From Tritrichomonas musculus (lineage: Eukaryota; Parabasalia; Tritrichomonadida; Tritrichomonadidae): a DNA stretch of 64,000 nucleotides. Positions 30,019-40,900 of the stretch are shown here, in pieces. The translations under genes were made by a program, and so were the position numbers. Within the stretch, counting starts at the first letter, position 1; every line of letters starts with the position of its first letter. The DNA lies in assembly GCA_039105265.1 (NCBI GenBank), contig JAPFFF010000004.1, forward strand, positions 2,542,001 to 2,606,000, written 5' to 3'. The notes beneath the pieces are model-generated. The model was not told the DNA's origin, did not search any database, and worked only from the letters and a program-made list of their open reading frames with translations.

Positions 30019-31269
30019 ATGCAGAATTGGTCTCTTGACAATCATCCTGTCCTTAACAAGTTTCGTTCTCTTTTAAAAACAATCAACGCTAAGCCAGATT
30101 GCTATTATTACTTATTTTTAACGCCTCCTTATGCTTATCCAACTGAAAAAGATTTTGATCCATTAATGTACCTGTTTTTTTCGACGAAAGACTCACCTTC
30201 AATTCTTCACCAGTATTCGTCTGATACAAAACTTGCACTTAAACTTGAAGGAAATAAAATTAAAAGTTTTCAAAGATTTAATTCCAAATTTGAAATTAAT
30301 TTACTATTATCGACCCCATGCACATGCGGTTTGAATGAATGCCCACATGAATTTTCATATATGCTTGAAGAAATGGATGATGATCTTTACCGCCATTTTG
30401 ATCCACCTCCACTAATGAAAAAAATTCAAGATTCATACAAAGATTCAAAATTGTCTAAGCAATTATTATCAGAGATTCAAGATGAAAAATTATCTGCAAA
30501 ACTTGATGAAATCGAACGTGTGTTCTTTACAGCAGAAATCAACGCATCAAATAGATCGCAGTTTGTTAATATTATGAGTAATTTTATATCTGAAGTCGTT
30601 CAAATAGTGTTTAATATTCCTATGATCAAATGTTTACCTGTTGCTACCAAAAAAGAATTGAATTTTTTAGTTTTCAACGCAATATCTGGAGAGCGTCATT
30701 ATCAGCTTTTATCAGCTTATAATACTGCTTTCGCTAAAGAAAACTTTACAGCACAGGAAAATACAAGAAATAACTATGATAACCAATTATCAGAAGGAAA
30801 TACTAAACTTAAAAAGGAAGAAATGGAGGAAGCTGTTAAGCATTTACGTAACGTTCTTCACTTACCTAGTCCAGCAGAAATGATTGATTGTATAACCAAA
30901 TTTTTCGATCTCGTAGTTGCCGCTTTACCTGGCGTTGAAGTGGCTGCGGATGATATACTTCCAGCAATTTGCTTCGCGATGACAAAAGATGTTGGATTTG
31001 GTTCCCATGTTGTTTCGTTTTTCAATTATTTAACTGATATATGGCCAGCTGTTGGACTTGACGAAAAAGTGACTTACATACTTGTCACTTGTTCAATTGC
31101 TGCTTCTCATCTTTCAACAAAGCATGACACGCCACCACCATCGCCAAATTCATCAAATGATGCTTTGCCAACAGATGCAGTGCCAAATTCAAATAGGCCA
31201 CCAGTTGTGGATCATAAGCAGACAGAAGAAACAATCAATTTAATTGAAGACTTACTTAATTTTATGTAA
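30019..31269 (+). CDS. Probable VPS9-domain (Rab5-type GEF) protein, 416 aa
   Basis: Start is the ATG at 30019 (MQNWSLDNHP); the preceding TTG is not needed. Residues about 150-230 form a helical bundle, and about 280-370 fit the VPS9 core: LPSPAEMIDCITKFFDLVVAAL, then VAADDILPAICFAMTKDVGFGSH, the FNYLTDIW helix and EKVTYILVTCSIAASHL. In VPS9 domains the ADD-x-L-P motif carries the catalytic Asp, and it is present here as AADDILP. Such proteins load Rab5 with GTP on early endosomes. The N-terminus has a CTCGLNECPHEF cluster that might bind zinc. The C-terminal 50 residues are Pro/Ser/Asn-rich and end in a hydrophobic helix (NLIEDLLNFM). The match is by motif order, not by close similarity. 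Confidence 0.6.
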   Translation: MQNWSLDNHPVLNKFRSLLKTINAKPDCYYYLFLTPPYAYPTEKDFDPLMYLFFSTKDSPSILHQYSSDTKLALKLEGNKIKSFQRFNSKFEINLLLSTPCTCGLNECPHEFSYMLEEMDDDLYRHFDPPPLMKKIQDSYKDSKLSKQLLSEIQDEKLSAKLDEIERVFFTAEINASNRSQFVNIMSNFISEVVQIVFNIPMIKCLPVATKKELNFLVFNAISGERHYQLLSAYNTAFAKENFTAQENTRNNYDNQLSEGNTKLKKEEMEEAVKHLRNVLHLPSPAEMIDCITKFFDLVVAALPGVEVAADDILPAICFAMTKDVGFGSHVVSFFNYLTDIWPAVGLDEKVTYILVTCSIAASHLSTKHDTPPPSPNSSNDALPTDAVPNSNRPPVVDHKQTEETINLIEDLLNFM

Positions 31270-31391
31270 CTTTTTATTATAATTTATTTTATTTAATAAA
31301 TTATAGTAAAAAAATTGCAAAGTAGTGGCGGGTTAATAAATATTTTGTCGAACATCAATTTATTTTTTTTAAAATTTTTTTTACATTATAA

Positions 31392-32355
31392 GAGATCGGC
31401 GAAAAAGGAATTTCCATATTTACAAAACTTTTTCATATCATTAAGATCCATATGTTTTAAAAATCCATTTTTTTTCGAAAAGAAAAAGGTTTGTCTGTAA
31501 AAACATTTTTTTGTGAAATAATTTCTTCGTTTAAAAAATTTGTTTTCTTTTTAAAATGAAAAATACTTCTTAAAATGATCTTTTTTTTGCGAAATAATTT
31601 TCTTTTTTCAAAGCACCAAGTCTTTTTTATATGAACAATTTTTTTTAATATAGATTTCCTTTTAAAAAAAACAAGATCTTATAAATATATTATTTGATTT
31701 TGATTTTTGAATACGTTATTTATTCATATTAAAAAAAAAAAAAAAACGTTATAATTGGTGGAAAAAACTACATTTTGAGGACAAAACTATTATTTTCATT
31801 CCCGATTTAAACTGTCTGCATCAAAAGCATCATTTAACAAGATTGGAAAGTGCCTCACAGCTTAATGAAGCAAATGATATTTTCTATATCATTAGAATGC
31901 TTCAAATTTTGAATATAGTTTGATCATAAGCAATGATTACGAGTACTTTATAATTTATACATCAAATATCATTCTTTATGATTTGAATAATATCTAAATA
32001 TATGTTTTTATTAAATAATTCTTTGAAATTCTTGTTAACTAAATTTTCTCTATCAATTTATATTTCGAAAGGAATTTATGATTTTAATTAAATTTTTTAT
32101 TTGAAATGATCGAAACTTATTGATATGATTTTACTTTTTGCACACACAAAAGCTTTTCGCAAAGAAGCTTTTTTTTTATAAAAAAAAAATATTCAAAAAT
32201 AAACCTTTTTATAAAAAAGTCACTTTTTTTTTAAAAAACAAATTTTTTTCGAAAAAGTGTATGCTTTCAGATATAACTTATACACATCAAAATAAATATG
32301 TTTTATAAATATAATTCTTTATTTTCAAAAAGGAAATCCCTTTTTCTCCGAGCTC
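31392..32355. mobile_element. Degraded TIR element, about 960 bp
   Basis: Left GAGATCGGCGAAAAAGGAAT (from 31392) and the inverse of right GGGATTTCC...CCGAGCTC (to 32355) match at about 21 of 24 positions, with TA outside the right end and TA plus one base outside the left. The interior is low-complexity T/A-rich sequence full of GAAATAATTT and AAAAAGCTTTT words and has no open frame of note. I read it as an old TA-target MITE. The outer boundaries are uncertain by one or two bases. Confidence 0.55.
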
Positions 32356-32528
32356 TATACATATAGATTTATAATATAAATTTTCATTTATGATTTTTGC
32401 TTTAAAATGATAAACCAATTAAAATTAGGTTGATTGATTTTGAATAAATAAAATCCTTTACGTAAGTGGACGAAAGAAATTAAATTTTTACATTACTATA
32501 TATATTAAACGTACACATCATATTCACA

Positions 32529-32906
32529 ATGTCAGCAAACGAATCAGCAGAATACACAATTGAAATTGATATTGACAGTGCCTTGTGCAATCTAGATAAT
32601 ATTCAAGAAATCACTTTTGAATTTGTTAATCCAAGTTTATTTAATAAAAATATGACTGATGATGAAAAAAATGAAAGAATTGTTGATATTGATTTTAATG
32701 AGCTAAGCAAAGAAGATAAAAGCATTCGAGAAATTTCTGCTGAGATAAATGGTGAAGATACAATTATCAAAACATCAAATGGGTTTAACCCAAGTGATGA
32801 AATTGATATTTTACAAATGGATGAAAATTCATTAGATGAACCGCCCCAAAAGGCAATTAACCAAATTGATGAACAAGAGATTCTTGAAACTCAAATTGAA
32901 ATTTAA
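32529..32906 (+). CDS. Small acidic hypothetical protein, 125 aa
   Basis: Starts with an ATG (MSANESAEYTIEIDIDSALC) shortly after TCATATTCACA, a possible Inr 10-15 bp upstream. It is strongly acidic throughout, with repeated Asp-Ile/Glu-Ile pairs, and has no signal peptide or hydrophobic segment. Probably disordered. No family recognised. It sits alone between a degraded transposon and the YEATS gene, but codon use resembles its neighbours. Confidence 0.55.
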   Translation: MSANESAEYTIEIDIDSALCNLDNIQEITFEFVNPSLFNKNMTDDEKNERIVDIDFNELSKEDKSIREISAEINGEDTIIKTSNGFNPSDEIDILQMDENSLDEPPQKAINQIDEQEILETQIEI

Positions 32907-33338
32907 GTTTTTAGATTTTTTTTTTTTTTGATATTTAAATTTTCGATTTCTTACAAAAAAACCCTATTTGTTTATTTTTTATTTAATAGTTAAGCGAAAT
33001 ATTGATAAGTATAAAGTATTATGATCGTAATTTGTAATCAATGAAACAATTAGTGCACAAAATAACTCGGTCAATTTGTTTTTTGAAATATCACCTCGTA
33101 AACATGCTTAAATGCAATGTTTATAGAGAATTTTTGTATTATATTATCTCCTCTTATATTTGATTTTAAATTTGTTATAAATGTATTTTTATTGGTAATA
33201 ATTAGAATAAGGAGTTTTTTATTAATTTATCTTTTTTTCTTTCTTTCTCTTTCATTTACAATATATAAAATAAATGAATAAAATTAATCTTGTAAACATA
33301 GTAAAATTCAAATGAAATTAAAGGTTGATTTTTATTTT
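32907..33338. other. Intergenic DNA
   Basis: AT-rich spacer between convergent genes; a TCTTTCTTTCTCTTTC run lies near 33234-33253. Nothing else seen. Confidence 0.4.
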
Positions 33339-34058
33339 TTACAAGAAAAGAGATGCAGCTTCGGCAATATCAGGAGATGTTTTTCTAATTTGTTCAATTA
33401 AAACAGTTATTTTATCTAAATGTTCACGGTGCTTGCCTTTCAATATCTGTATTTCATTTCTAATATCTTTTGAAACTTCAGAAACCGTTGTGAGCCATTT
33501 TTTCTCAAGATAATAATCTGAAGAAGGTTCTTCAACATATTCTGCATCATTAGCTTTTGGCTGCTTTTTAATTTTTTTAAAACGATTCCATGTAAATGCA
33601 GCTTGTGTAAGTCCTTCATATAATAATGGAGGTGGGTTTCGGAAGACGACAGCTTCCTGCCTACGTACAATTAAAGCTGGTTTTGTGGAAGTTTTTGCTG
33701 GAAAAGTAATAATGTGAATAAGAGTAAAAGGGATAACTTTTGCAATAGGAAAAATCTCAATTTGAGCTTCAAATTCACCCCATCCATCTTCAGAAACAAT
33801 ATATGGTTCGCGAGTATATGTACGTTCGGGTTGTTCAAAAGATTCATGAAGGTGAAAAACGCATTTTTCAATCCATTTTGTTAAATCTTCGCCTGTAGGC
33901 GAATAAAGAAAAATTTCCCAGTGATGTGTTTTAGATTCGGTTGGTTTAGCAAGTCGTCTGGCTAAATGTCCAACAACGACTTGCTTTTCAATGACAAGAT
34001 CTTCTATGAGCGAAATTTTTGTGTGTAAATTATGAATATTTTTGAATTGTTTTTCCGT
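33339..34058 (-). CDS. YEATS-domain protein (GAS41/Yaf9-like), start codon unresolved
   Basis: Reader of acylated histone H3 and shared subunit of SWR1/NuA4-type chromatin complexes. The minus-strand frame is open for 240 codons from 34058 to the TAA at 33339-33341. It shows the full YEATS pattern: VVVGHLARRLAK, the THHWEIFLYSP strand, IEKCVFHLHESFEQPERTY, then EPYIVSEDGWGEFEAQIEIF, matching GAS41 (HESYGNP, PPYEITETGWGEFEI) in order and spacing. A Pro-rich bridge and a C-terminal coiled coil (about the last 50 residues, EIQILKGKHREHLDKI) follow, as in GAS41. No codon in this frame is ATG. An ATA (34005-34007) stands where the start would be expected, and an Inr-like TCATAA lies at about 34029-34034. 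A short upstream exon or a changed start codon are the alternatives. Confidence 0.85.
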   Translation of the reverse strand, partial: TEKQFKNIHNLHTKISLIEDLVIEKQVVVGHLARRLAKPTESKTHHWEIFLYSPTGEDLTKWIEKCVFHLHESFEQPERTYTREPYIVSEDGWGEFEAQIEIFPIAKVIPFTLIHIITFPAKTSTKPALIVRRQEAVVFRNPPPLLYEGLTQAAFTWNRFKKIKKQPKANDAEYVEEPSSDYYLEKKWLTTVSEVSKDIRNEIQILKGKHREHLDKITVLIEQIRKTSPDIAEAASLFL

Positions 34059-34069
34059 TTACCATTCAA

Positions 34070-36418
34070 ATGCGAAATACTCACAGTTTTTGCTATTTTA
34101 CAAAGAAGCTTGAGTTTGAACTCGAAGAAAACTATAAAAGTAAGTATATTGCTGACGAAGATGAATTGACAAAACAAAAACAAAAGATATCTCAATATTT
34201 ATCAGACTCATTTGAAAAGGTTAAAAAATTGCAAAAAAATGATGAAGAAGAGCATAATTTTTTAATGGATGACGGCAAAAAAGACGATGAAAAAGATGAA
34301 AAGCCACGTATTTTTATTCCTCAATCACCTGCAGAATTTGAATCAGAAAGAATAAAGTATCCAAAATATCCATTGACAATGTTGCCATATATTTCCCCGG
34401 TTAAAGTTAAATCGCCTTCACAGCGATTTCGGGAGAGGTGGTCTATATTAAATCATGATTCTCATAATCAGAATAACTATAATATTGCTGATAGTGATGC
34501 TGATATTTTTGATTTTTCAGATGATGTTTCTTCAACTAATTCAAGTTTAACTCCTCCTAAAAAATGGAATAATGAACATTTAAATAATAATGACAAACCT
34601 GCAAGAAAAGATAATTTTCAATACGATGACCCAAATAGCTCATTGTTTAGTGGAAGTCCGAATTCAATTTTTACCAAGCGTTCTCAACAAAATCAGCTAA
34701 GTCCTACACAAAATAAGCAAGCAAAGTATCAAAGTTATTCAGACACTCTTGATCAAGAAGCATCATCGAATATCATTCAAACACCTAAATTTAAAATCCA
34801 AAGCCAGCAAATTGAAACAGATAGCAGCCAATCAAAAAATTCATTTTCGAGAATTAGTCAACTGAGAAAAGAATTTGAGGATGATTTTCCACCATCAACA
34901 TTTGAAAACGATCATTATATCAGTAATAGCAACAATTCAATTAATAAGCATTTTATTATCGAAGAAGAGGAAACTAATGATGATAAAATATCATCATCGA
35001 TTATTTCAAACCGTAAAAATCCTCAGAAAGAAGAAGAAAAGAATAGCAAAGAGAAGTTTACGAGTAAAAGATCATATAAAAATAATCAAAATGAAGCAGA
35101 AGATAATGTTCAAAGAAATTACTTTTCAAAAGATGAAAATAAAGCAGAATTCAAATATGCAAATAATAATTATGAAAATCAAATATTTTCAAAAAATGAT
35201 TCTAAAGAAGATGAAACAGAAATTGGTAATATAACAATAACCAACATTGAGGAAGAAGAAGAAGAAATGGAAGAAGAAAAACGATTTACACACTCATATT
35301 TGAATGATTCAGCTAAAAAAGAAATTCATTTTTTAGATGAAGAAGAAAATGAAAATGAAAGTAATTCTAGAGAAGAAAAGGAAAGTGAAATACGAATTAA
35401 ACAAATGAATTCGACTATAAATAATTCTAAAGAAGAAGGAAGTGAAATGCAAATTGAGCAAATGAATTCAAATATAAATAATTCTAAAGAAGAAGAAGAA
35501 GAAGAAGAAGGTGGATCCATAAAGGCTCCCAATTCAAACATTGATTATTTTGAAGAAGATGAAGAAGAAGCTCAATCAAAAATCAAGAATCTAAGTCGCT
35601 CAATATCAAATGATTTTGATGAAAAAGAAGAGGAAGAAGAAAATAAATTAGAAATCGATATTTCTGATTTGAATTCCACGAACATCCAAAAAGAAAACGA
35701 AGAAAAAAATATCCTAACTGAGAGCCCGCAAATCAAAAGCCAAAACAAATATTTTGATTTGAAAAAGAGTAAAAATCAAGATGAAGAAGAAGAAAGTCAA
35801 ACTGAAATTCTATTGCAAATTAGAAATCAAAATGAAGAAGAAGAAAGTGAAAATGAATTTGAAAATAAGTTATTATTACAAATGAAAAATCAAAATGAAG
35901 AGGAAGAAAATGAAATTGAAGATGAGTTATCACTACATATTAAAAATATAAATGAAGAAGAAGAAGATCAAAATACAACCGGAAATAATTCAAATGTCAA
36001 TAATTTAATACTTTCTAATAAAAGCAATAATAATAAAAAAGAGAATCATTTTGAAATTAAATTTGAAGATTTTGAAGAAGAAGAAGAAGAAAGTCGCATC
36101 GAGATCCTATCACAAACAGCTGATTCAAAAGAATCCTTTCATAAAGAAGAAGGAAGTGATTATGAAATTGACGTCAACATTGTTGAAGCATACGAAATTA
36201 ATGAAGAAGAAACTAGCTTTGAATTTAATTCATTTGAAAATAACAGCAGCAGTAACATTGAAAAGGATATAATGAAAAATGGCAAATCTCCTGAAAGAAA
36301 ATCGAAAGAATCATTCAGTTTCACTACTCCAAAGATACCAAAAGTTGGTGATTCTTTCCTTGAAAGTTCTATGCTTGATTCTAATCCCAATCAATTATCA
36401 GATACAGACAATAAATGA
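34070..36418 (+). CDS. Glu/Asn/Ser-rich low-complexity protein, up to 782 aa
   Basis: A coiled-coil-like N-terminus (KLEFELEENYKSKYIADEDELTKQKQK) is followed by about 700 residues of disordered sequence with many poly-Glu blocks separated by Lys/Asn/Ser linkers. In the second half a module of the type [IL]-K-N-[QI]-N-E-E-E-E recurs (for example LLQIRNQNEEEESE, LLQMKNQNEEEENE, LHIKNINEEEED), a degenerate tandem repeat. No known domain. The ATG at 34070 is only 11 bp from the open YEATS frame on the other strand; the next in-frame ATG is at 34265, so the start is uncertain, although the sequence between already looks coding. A highly acidic chaperone-like or chromatin-associated role is possible but unsupported. 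Confidence 0.7.
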   Translation: MRNTHSFCYFTKKLEFELEENYKSKYIADEDELTKQKQKISQYLSDSFEKVKKLQKNDEEEHNFLMDDGKKDDEKDEKPRIFIPQSPAEFESERIKYPKYPLTMLPYISPVKVKSPSQRFRERWSILNHDSHNQNNYNIADSDADIFDFSDDVSSTNSSLTPPKKWNNEHLNNNDKPARKDNFQYDDPNSSLFSGSPNSIFTKRSQQNQLSPTQNKQAKYQSYSDTLDQEASSNIIQTPKFKIQSQQIETDSSQSKNSFSRISQLRKEFEDDFPPSTFENDHYISNSNNSINKHFIIEEEETNDDKISSSIISNRKNPQKEEEKNSKEKFTSKRSYKNNQNEAEDNVQRNYFSKDENKAEFKYANNNYENQIFSKNDSKEDETEIGNITITNIEEEEEEMEEEKRFTHSYLNDSAKKEIHFLDEEENENESNSREEKESEIRIKQMNSTINNSKEEGSEMQIEQMNSNINNSKEEEEEEEGGSIKAPNSNIDYFEEDEEEAQSKIKNLSRSISNDFDEKEEEEENKLEIDISDLNSTNIQKENEEKNILTESPQIKSQNKYFDLKKSKNQDEEEESQTEILLQIRNQNEEEESENEFENKLLLQMKNQNEEEENEIEDELSLHIKNINEEEEDQNTTGNNSNVNNLILSNKSNNNKKENHFEIKFEDFEEEEEESRIEILSQTADSKESFHKEEGSDYEIDVNIVEAYEINEEETSFEFNSFENNSSSNIEKDIMKNGKSPERKSKESFSFTTPKIPKVGDSFLESSMLDSNPNQLSDTDNK

Positions 36419-37941
36419 GAAAATGTTAATTGTTATGTTAGTATATGTGTTTTTATTATTCAAATGATTAATAAAAAAATATTTTTTCGGCTTATTTTGC
36501 AATGTTTTCTTATTTTTGAATGATTAAAATTTTTTTGATTGCAATCAGTACAACAACGAATCATTAAAACAAAAATTATTTATATCTTAATGAAGAATAG
36601 AAAATCGAAATTGATTACAATTTTATTAAAGATATTAATATTAATATATTACCAACGTTTTATGAACATGCTAATAAATGTTTGTCTTTTTTCAATACAG
36701 GCAATATGAGTGATTTAAAAAAAAAGTAAATTTTTTTTTAATGAAATCACCAAAAGTTAGAATAGACTACTTGACAAGGTAAGGCCGTTTAGAAATAAAA
36801 AATTAAAAAGGTAATATCAAGAAATTGAAAAAAATTTAGGAATTCTTTTTTTAATATTTTATTATAAAAAAATTATCTCTAAGTAATTATGAATATGATT
36901 TTCCAAAATTTCAAGCATATAAGATTTTTGAAAATTAACATAAAACATTTTTATCTTTATAAATACAAAATGTAATTGATTAAAAACATGTGATAAATGT
37001 TATATATTTATTCATTTTGTAGTATTTAAAATATATAATTAACAATCTAAGAAAGAATCTCAAATGCTTACATATTAATTGTGTTATTTTTATCATTTGG
37101 AGTTTCTATTAAATTATGAATATAAATATTTGATTGAATAAATATTTTTGTAGTGCTGTTATTCATAGGAAATGAAAAAGAATTTGGCGCTAGATTTTTC
37201 AAAAAAGTTGAATCATTATATTGATCAATCATTTTCTAGCACGAAAAGGCATCAAAAATAAATATATTTTAAATATTTCCTTTGAATATACTAAAATAAT
37301 ATATATTTACATGTATATACTTAGATGTGGTAAGATAATATGGATTTTATTAAAAAAAACTGTTAAACTTTTTGAGAAATCAATTAATCAATTAGTATTC
37401 TAAAAAAAGCAAGTATTATTGACTCCTCAACTTACTTATGCAATACCAATATGAAGAAATACTTGTATATTATCTAGAATGTACCAAACAGTCTTTTAAA
37501 AAATAGTCCTGATGCATATGTTTTAGAATATAATTATGATATCGATTGAGAACATTTGATCAAAGAGACATATGATTGAAAAATGAATTTTTATTTTATT
37601 TAATATATTTGGTACAGTTTTCTCTTCGTTTTTTTATAAATGAGTATTTATTTAATTTATAAAATAAAGCTTTCAATTTATTAAAAAAAGATCATATTTC
37701 TTAGAAATATTTACTACATACAAATAATTTTATCTTAAAATTCTGCGCCAATTTTTTTAAAATATTTAATAATTGTAATTGCTATATGGAGTGTTATTAT
37801 TATTTAAAATATGGAGCATTTTTAATAGAAAAAATTTTATGCCAGGTGGTCTGTTAGAATTTAATAATCTCAATCAAAATTAATTTATTATTTAAAACAA
37901 ACAACAAAAATATAATAAATAAATAAAATAAAATAAGAGCT
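36419..37941. other. 1.5-kb intergenic region, no gene seen
   Basis: Very AT-rich. I see only short frames of poor quality. A weak inverted pair (AATTTGGCGC near 37183 and GCGCCAATTT near 37746) might mark an old TIR element of about 570 bp, but the match is only about ten bases. Confidence 0.45.
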
Positions 37942-40900
37942 TCAATGCTGAATTTGGTGACAAAAATCACTAACAGCTGTTCTCTTCAAAGTTGGTACTA
38001 ATTTCAGCATATCGCGTAATTTATCGCATGCTTCTTCATCCGACAAATTGAGCATCAATGCGTTTTCTACATATTTAATATCTTCGATAGAAGACAATTC
38101 AGGGATTCCTGTATTTTTCATCAAATAAAGCAAAGTAATTAAAATTCGGTTATTTTTTCTAATGATACAAAAAGCTTTACAACACAATTCTTCGAATTCT
38201 TTGTAAGTCTGACTTTCGACGCCACCGAGAACGTGTACGAAAGCGTCAGAAAAGTAGAACATGTTACTTTCACGATCAATTCCAATGAAAGTTTTAAAAT
38301 GACCCAAAAAGTGGCCAAAATCAATATGGAAGAAGTGGCCGTCTTCTTGAATCATCATATTCGAACAATGACGATCACCGATTCCTAAAACATAAGTAGC
38401 AACTATGTAGCCAGCCATTGAATACATGAAATTTTGAATTTGTTCGTTTTTACGAATTCCATCTTTTGCAGCTTTTTCAAGCCATTCAGAAATTGTATCG
38501 TTTTGACGAACTCCTCTTAGTTTTCCTTTCTTTTTCTGAATTGATGAAATAGTGACCGATTTCGGAACAATTTCAATGATGCCTTGATTATCACCTGTTG
38601 CCAAAACTGAATATATTTTCATTCTCATGTTCATTCCTTCTCTCTTCCAAAGTTCATCCATGACATCAATTATCTGTAATGTTATCATGTCCTGGCGAAG
38701 ATCGTCGTTAACTTTCACCATCATTTTAATATTATCATTGCAAAATGGATCGGCAGGCTTAAATGATAGAATTAAAGGTCGTTTGGATGAATCTGCAAAG
38801 AAGCATTCACTAATCACGTAGTCTTTGACAATCAATTTGGGATCAATTGGTAATTGAGTATATGCATCAACTGGAAGCATTGGTAATTCATCCCCAATTT
38901 TGTTCTGTTTAATCTTTTTCTCTTTACAAATTCGGAACAAGGATTCAGTAAATGTGAAAGAAAATAAAAATTTCTCATGAAGATCTGAAAAGGCAACAAG
39001 TGCAGCATTCATCCACAAAACTCGATGATGCATCCATGGAATATCAAATAGTGACTTTAATTGCCAGAAAAGTTGAAGACCTAAATATTTGGGCTCAAGA
39101 CTGGCTCTTTTAAGTAAAAATTTGGCAATTTCACTGTCATCTTCATGTTCAACTTCCAATGATCGAACAATTTGAAGCATAAAAAGTGAAAGATCCGCAT
39201 CATTCCATGTTTCTAAATTTTTGATTACATATCGTCGAATAAGTGGATCGTAATATTCTCCACTTAATAATAAAATAGCAGTACTTTTGTCTGGTTCAGC
39301 CCATGCTTCGAGAAGATCGGGTAATTCGTACGTTATGTCGCTATACCAACGTTTAAAAGAGCGTAAGAAAATTGGTAAATATTCTGGATAATGAATTAAC
39401 TTCCAACGATTGTTTATTAAAAAGTTTTTCTGTTCTTCTGTCAGTTTATGAAGAGGGGAATTTGGAATTTTCATATTTTTCAGTTCTAGGTCAAAATTAG
39501 GAGGTTTTTCCTTTATTTTTTCTTCAAATTCTTCTTTGCTGCTTGATTTAAATTCTTCATAATAAACTGGCCTTGAGTATTCTGGGAATCTAAGATATCC
39601 AATAATTTGTGATTTCGGTGGAGGTGGTGATGATGGATTGTTAGGGACATCCTTGATGAAAATAAAGTCAACTTTGCATCGTCCATTTTGGAATTTGCCG
39701 TATCGGTCAAATAATGGGAGAGTTGCAAATCCAAATATCTCATTCTTTTTTTTAGCTGTGTTTGTGAGCTTTAAAACAATTTTTGAATATCGAGGAAGTC
39801 GGGATATCCTTACTTTGAAATCAATTTTGGCACCAACTGCTGAATAACTTAGTTCATAAACAATCTTTGAGATTTTCACTTTTTGTATTACAGTTGCACC
39901 TACGCATAAAAAAGCTCTGATTTTATATGATTGTTTGGTATTCTTTGGAAATCGAATTCCTTCGAGAATAAAAGAAAAATTAGATTTAATATTACGGGAT
40001 AATATCTTAACGGGTTTGCATTTAGTTTCAAAATCAGAAATGTTATCAATGCATGCAAAATAATCATGAAGATATGTTTCAATACTTTCAATTGAATGAA
40101 GAGACTCACTTTGATTTAACCTTTGATTTAACCTTTGATTTTCTATTAATGATATATTACCCTTTTTTGATGATAATGGTATAACTCTGCCTTTGAATTG
40201 AATTAAATTAACTTTCAAGGTATGCTTAGGTGATTCAAGATATTTTTGGATGAATATAAAATGAGAAAGTGGATAATGGCCTCCAATAATTTCATCTGTT
40301 GCTGGGATTTGTAATGCATAATCACTAACATTGAATGTTTTATCTGGAAAATATCGTTGTATTTTTTGTTTGATTATTGATTCAATAGCTTCATCTGCAA
40401 ATTGATCAGAATTGATTTGAGAAACGAATTGATTAATTAAGCAGTTTGCCTCCTCTGAATTAAATGCAACTTTAACCTCAAGCAGAATTTTTTTGTGTTC
40501 GAATTCATTGCTCGGTTCACAAATCGAAATACTAGATAAAAGTGGATCATTCTCTATTGATTTTTTTCTTTCTAAATTTGCTTGGTATGATACTTTGGCT
40601 AGCTCGAAAAATGAAATATCAGGACTTAAATCCATTTGATTTTGGCACATGGTTTTTAATACTGACTTGATTTTTGAATGGAAATCAGAATTGTGTATCA
40701 ATTCGAGTTTACAAATACTTTTTTGAATTGAAGCATTAATTGGGCCAGTAAAAAAGTATTTACCATCTGGAAAATCAATTATAGATAATGGTATATTTAA
40801 TTGATCTGATATTTTAAAATTTGAAAACAGTTTAAAATCATCATTTTCTAATGGAAATATTCGTGAATGTGGAGGAATGGGCATTTTATAATTAACATCT

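Noticed and set aside
33440-33871. Two short minus-strand frames with ATG starts
   Set aside because: They are out-of-frame readings of the YEATS gene, whose own frame lacks ATG.
34140-34150. GTAAGT resembling a 5' splice site in the Glu-rich gene
   Set aside because: The frame reads through it as coiled-coil protein and no acceptor motif of the trichomonad type follows.
37183-37756. Possible TIR pair AATTTGGCGC / GCGCCAATTT
   Set aside because: Only about ten matching bases and no convincing target duplication.
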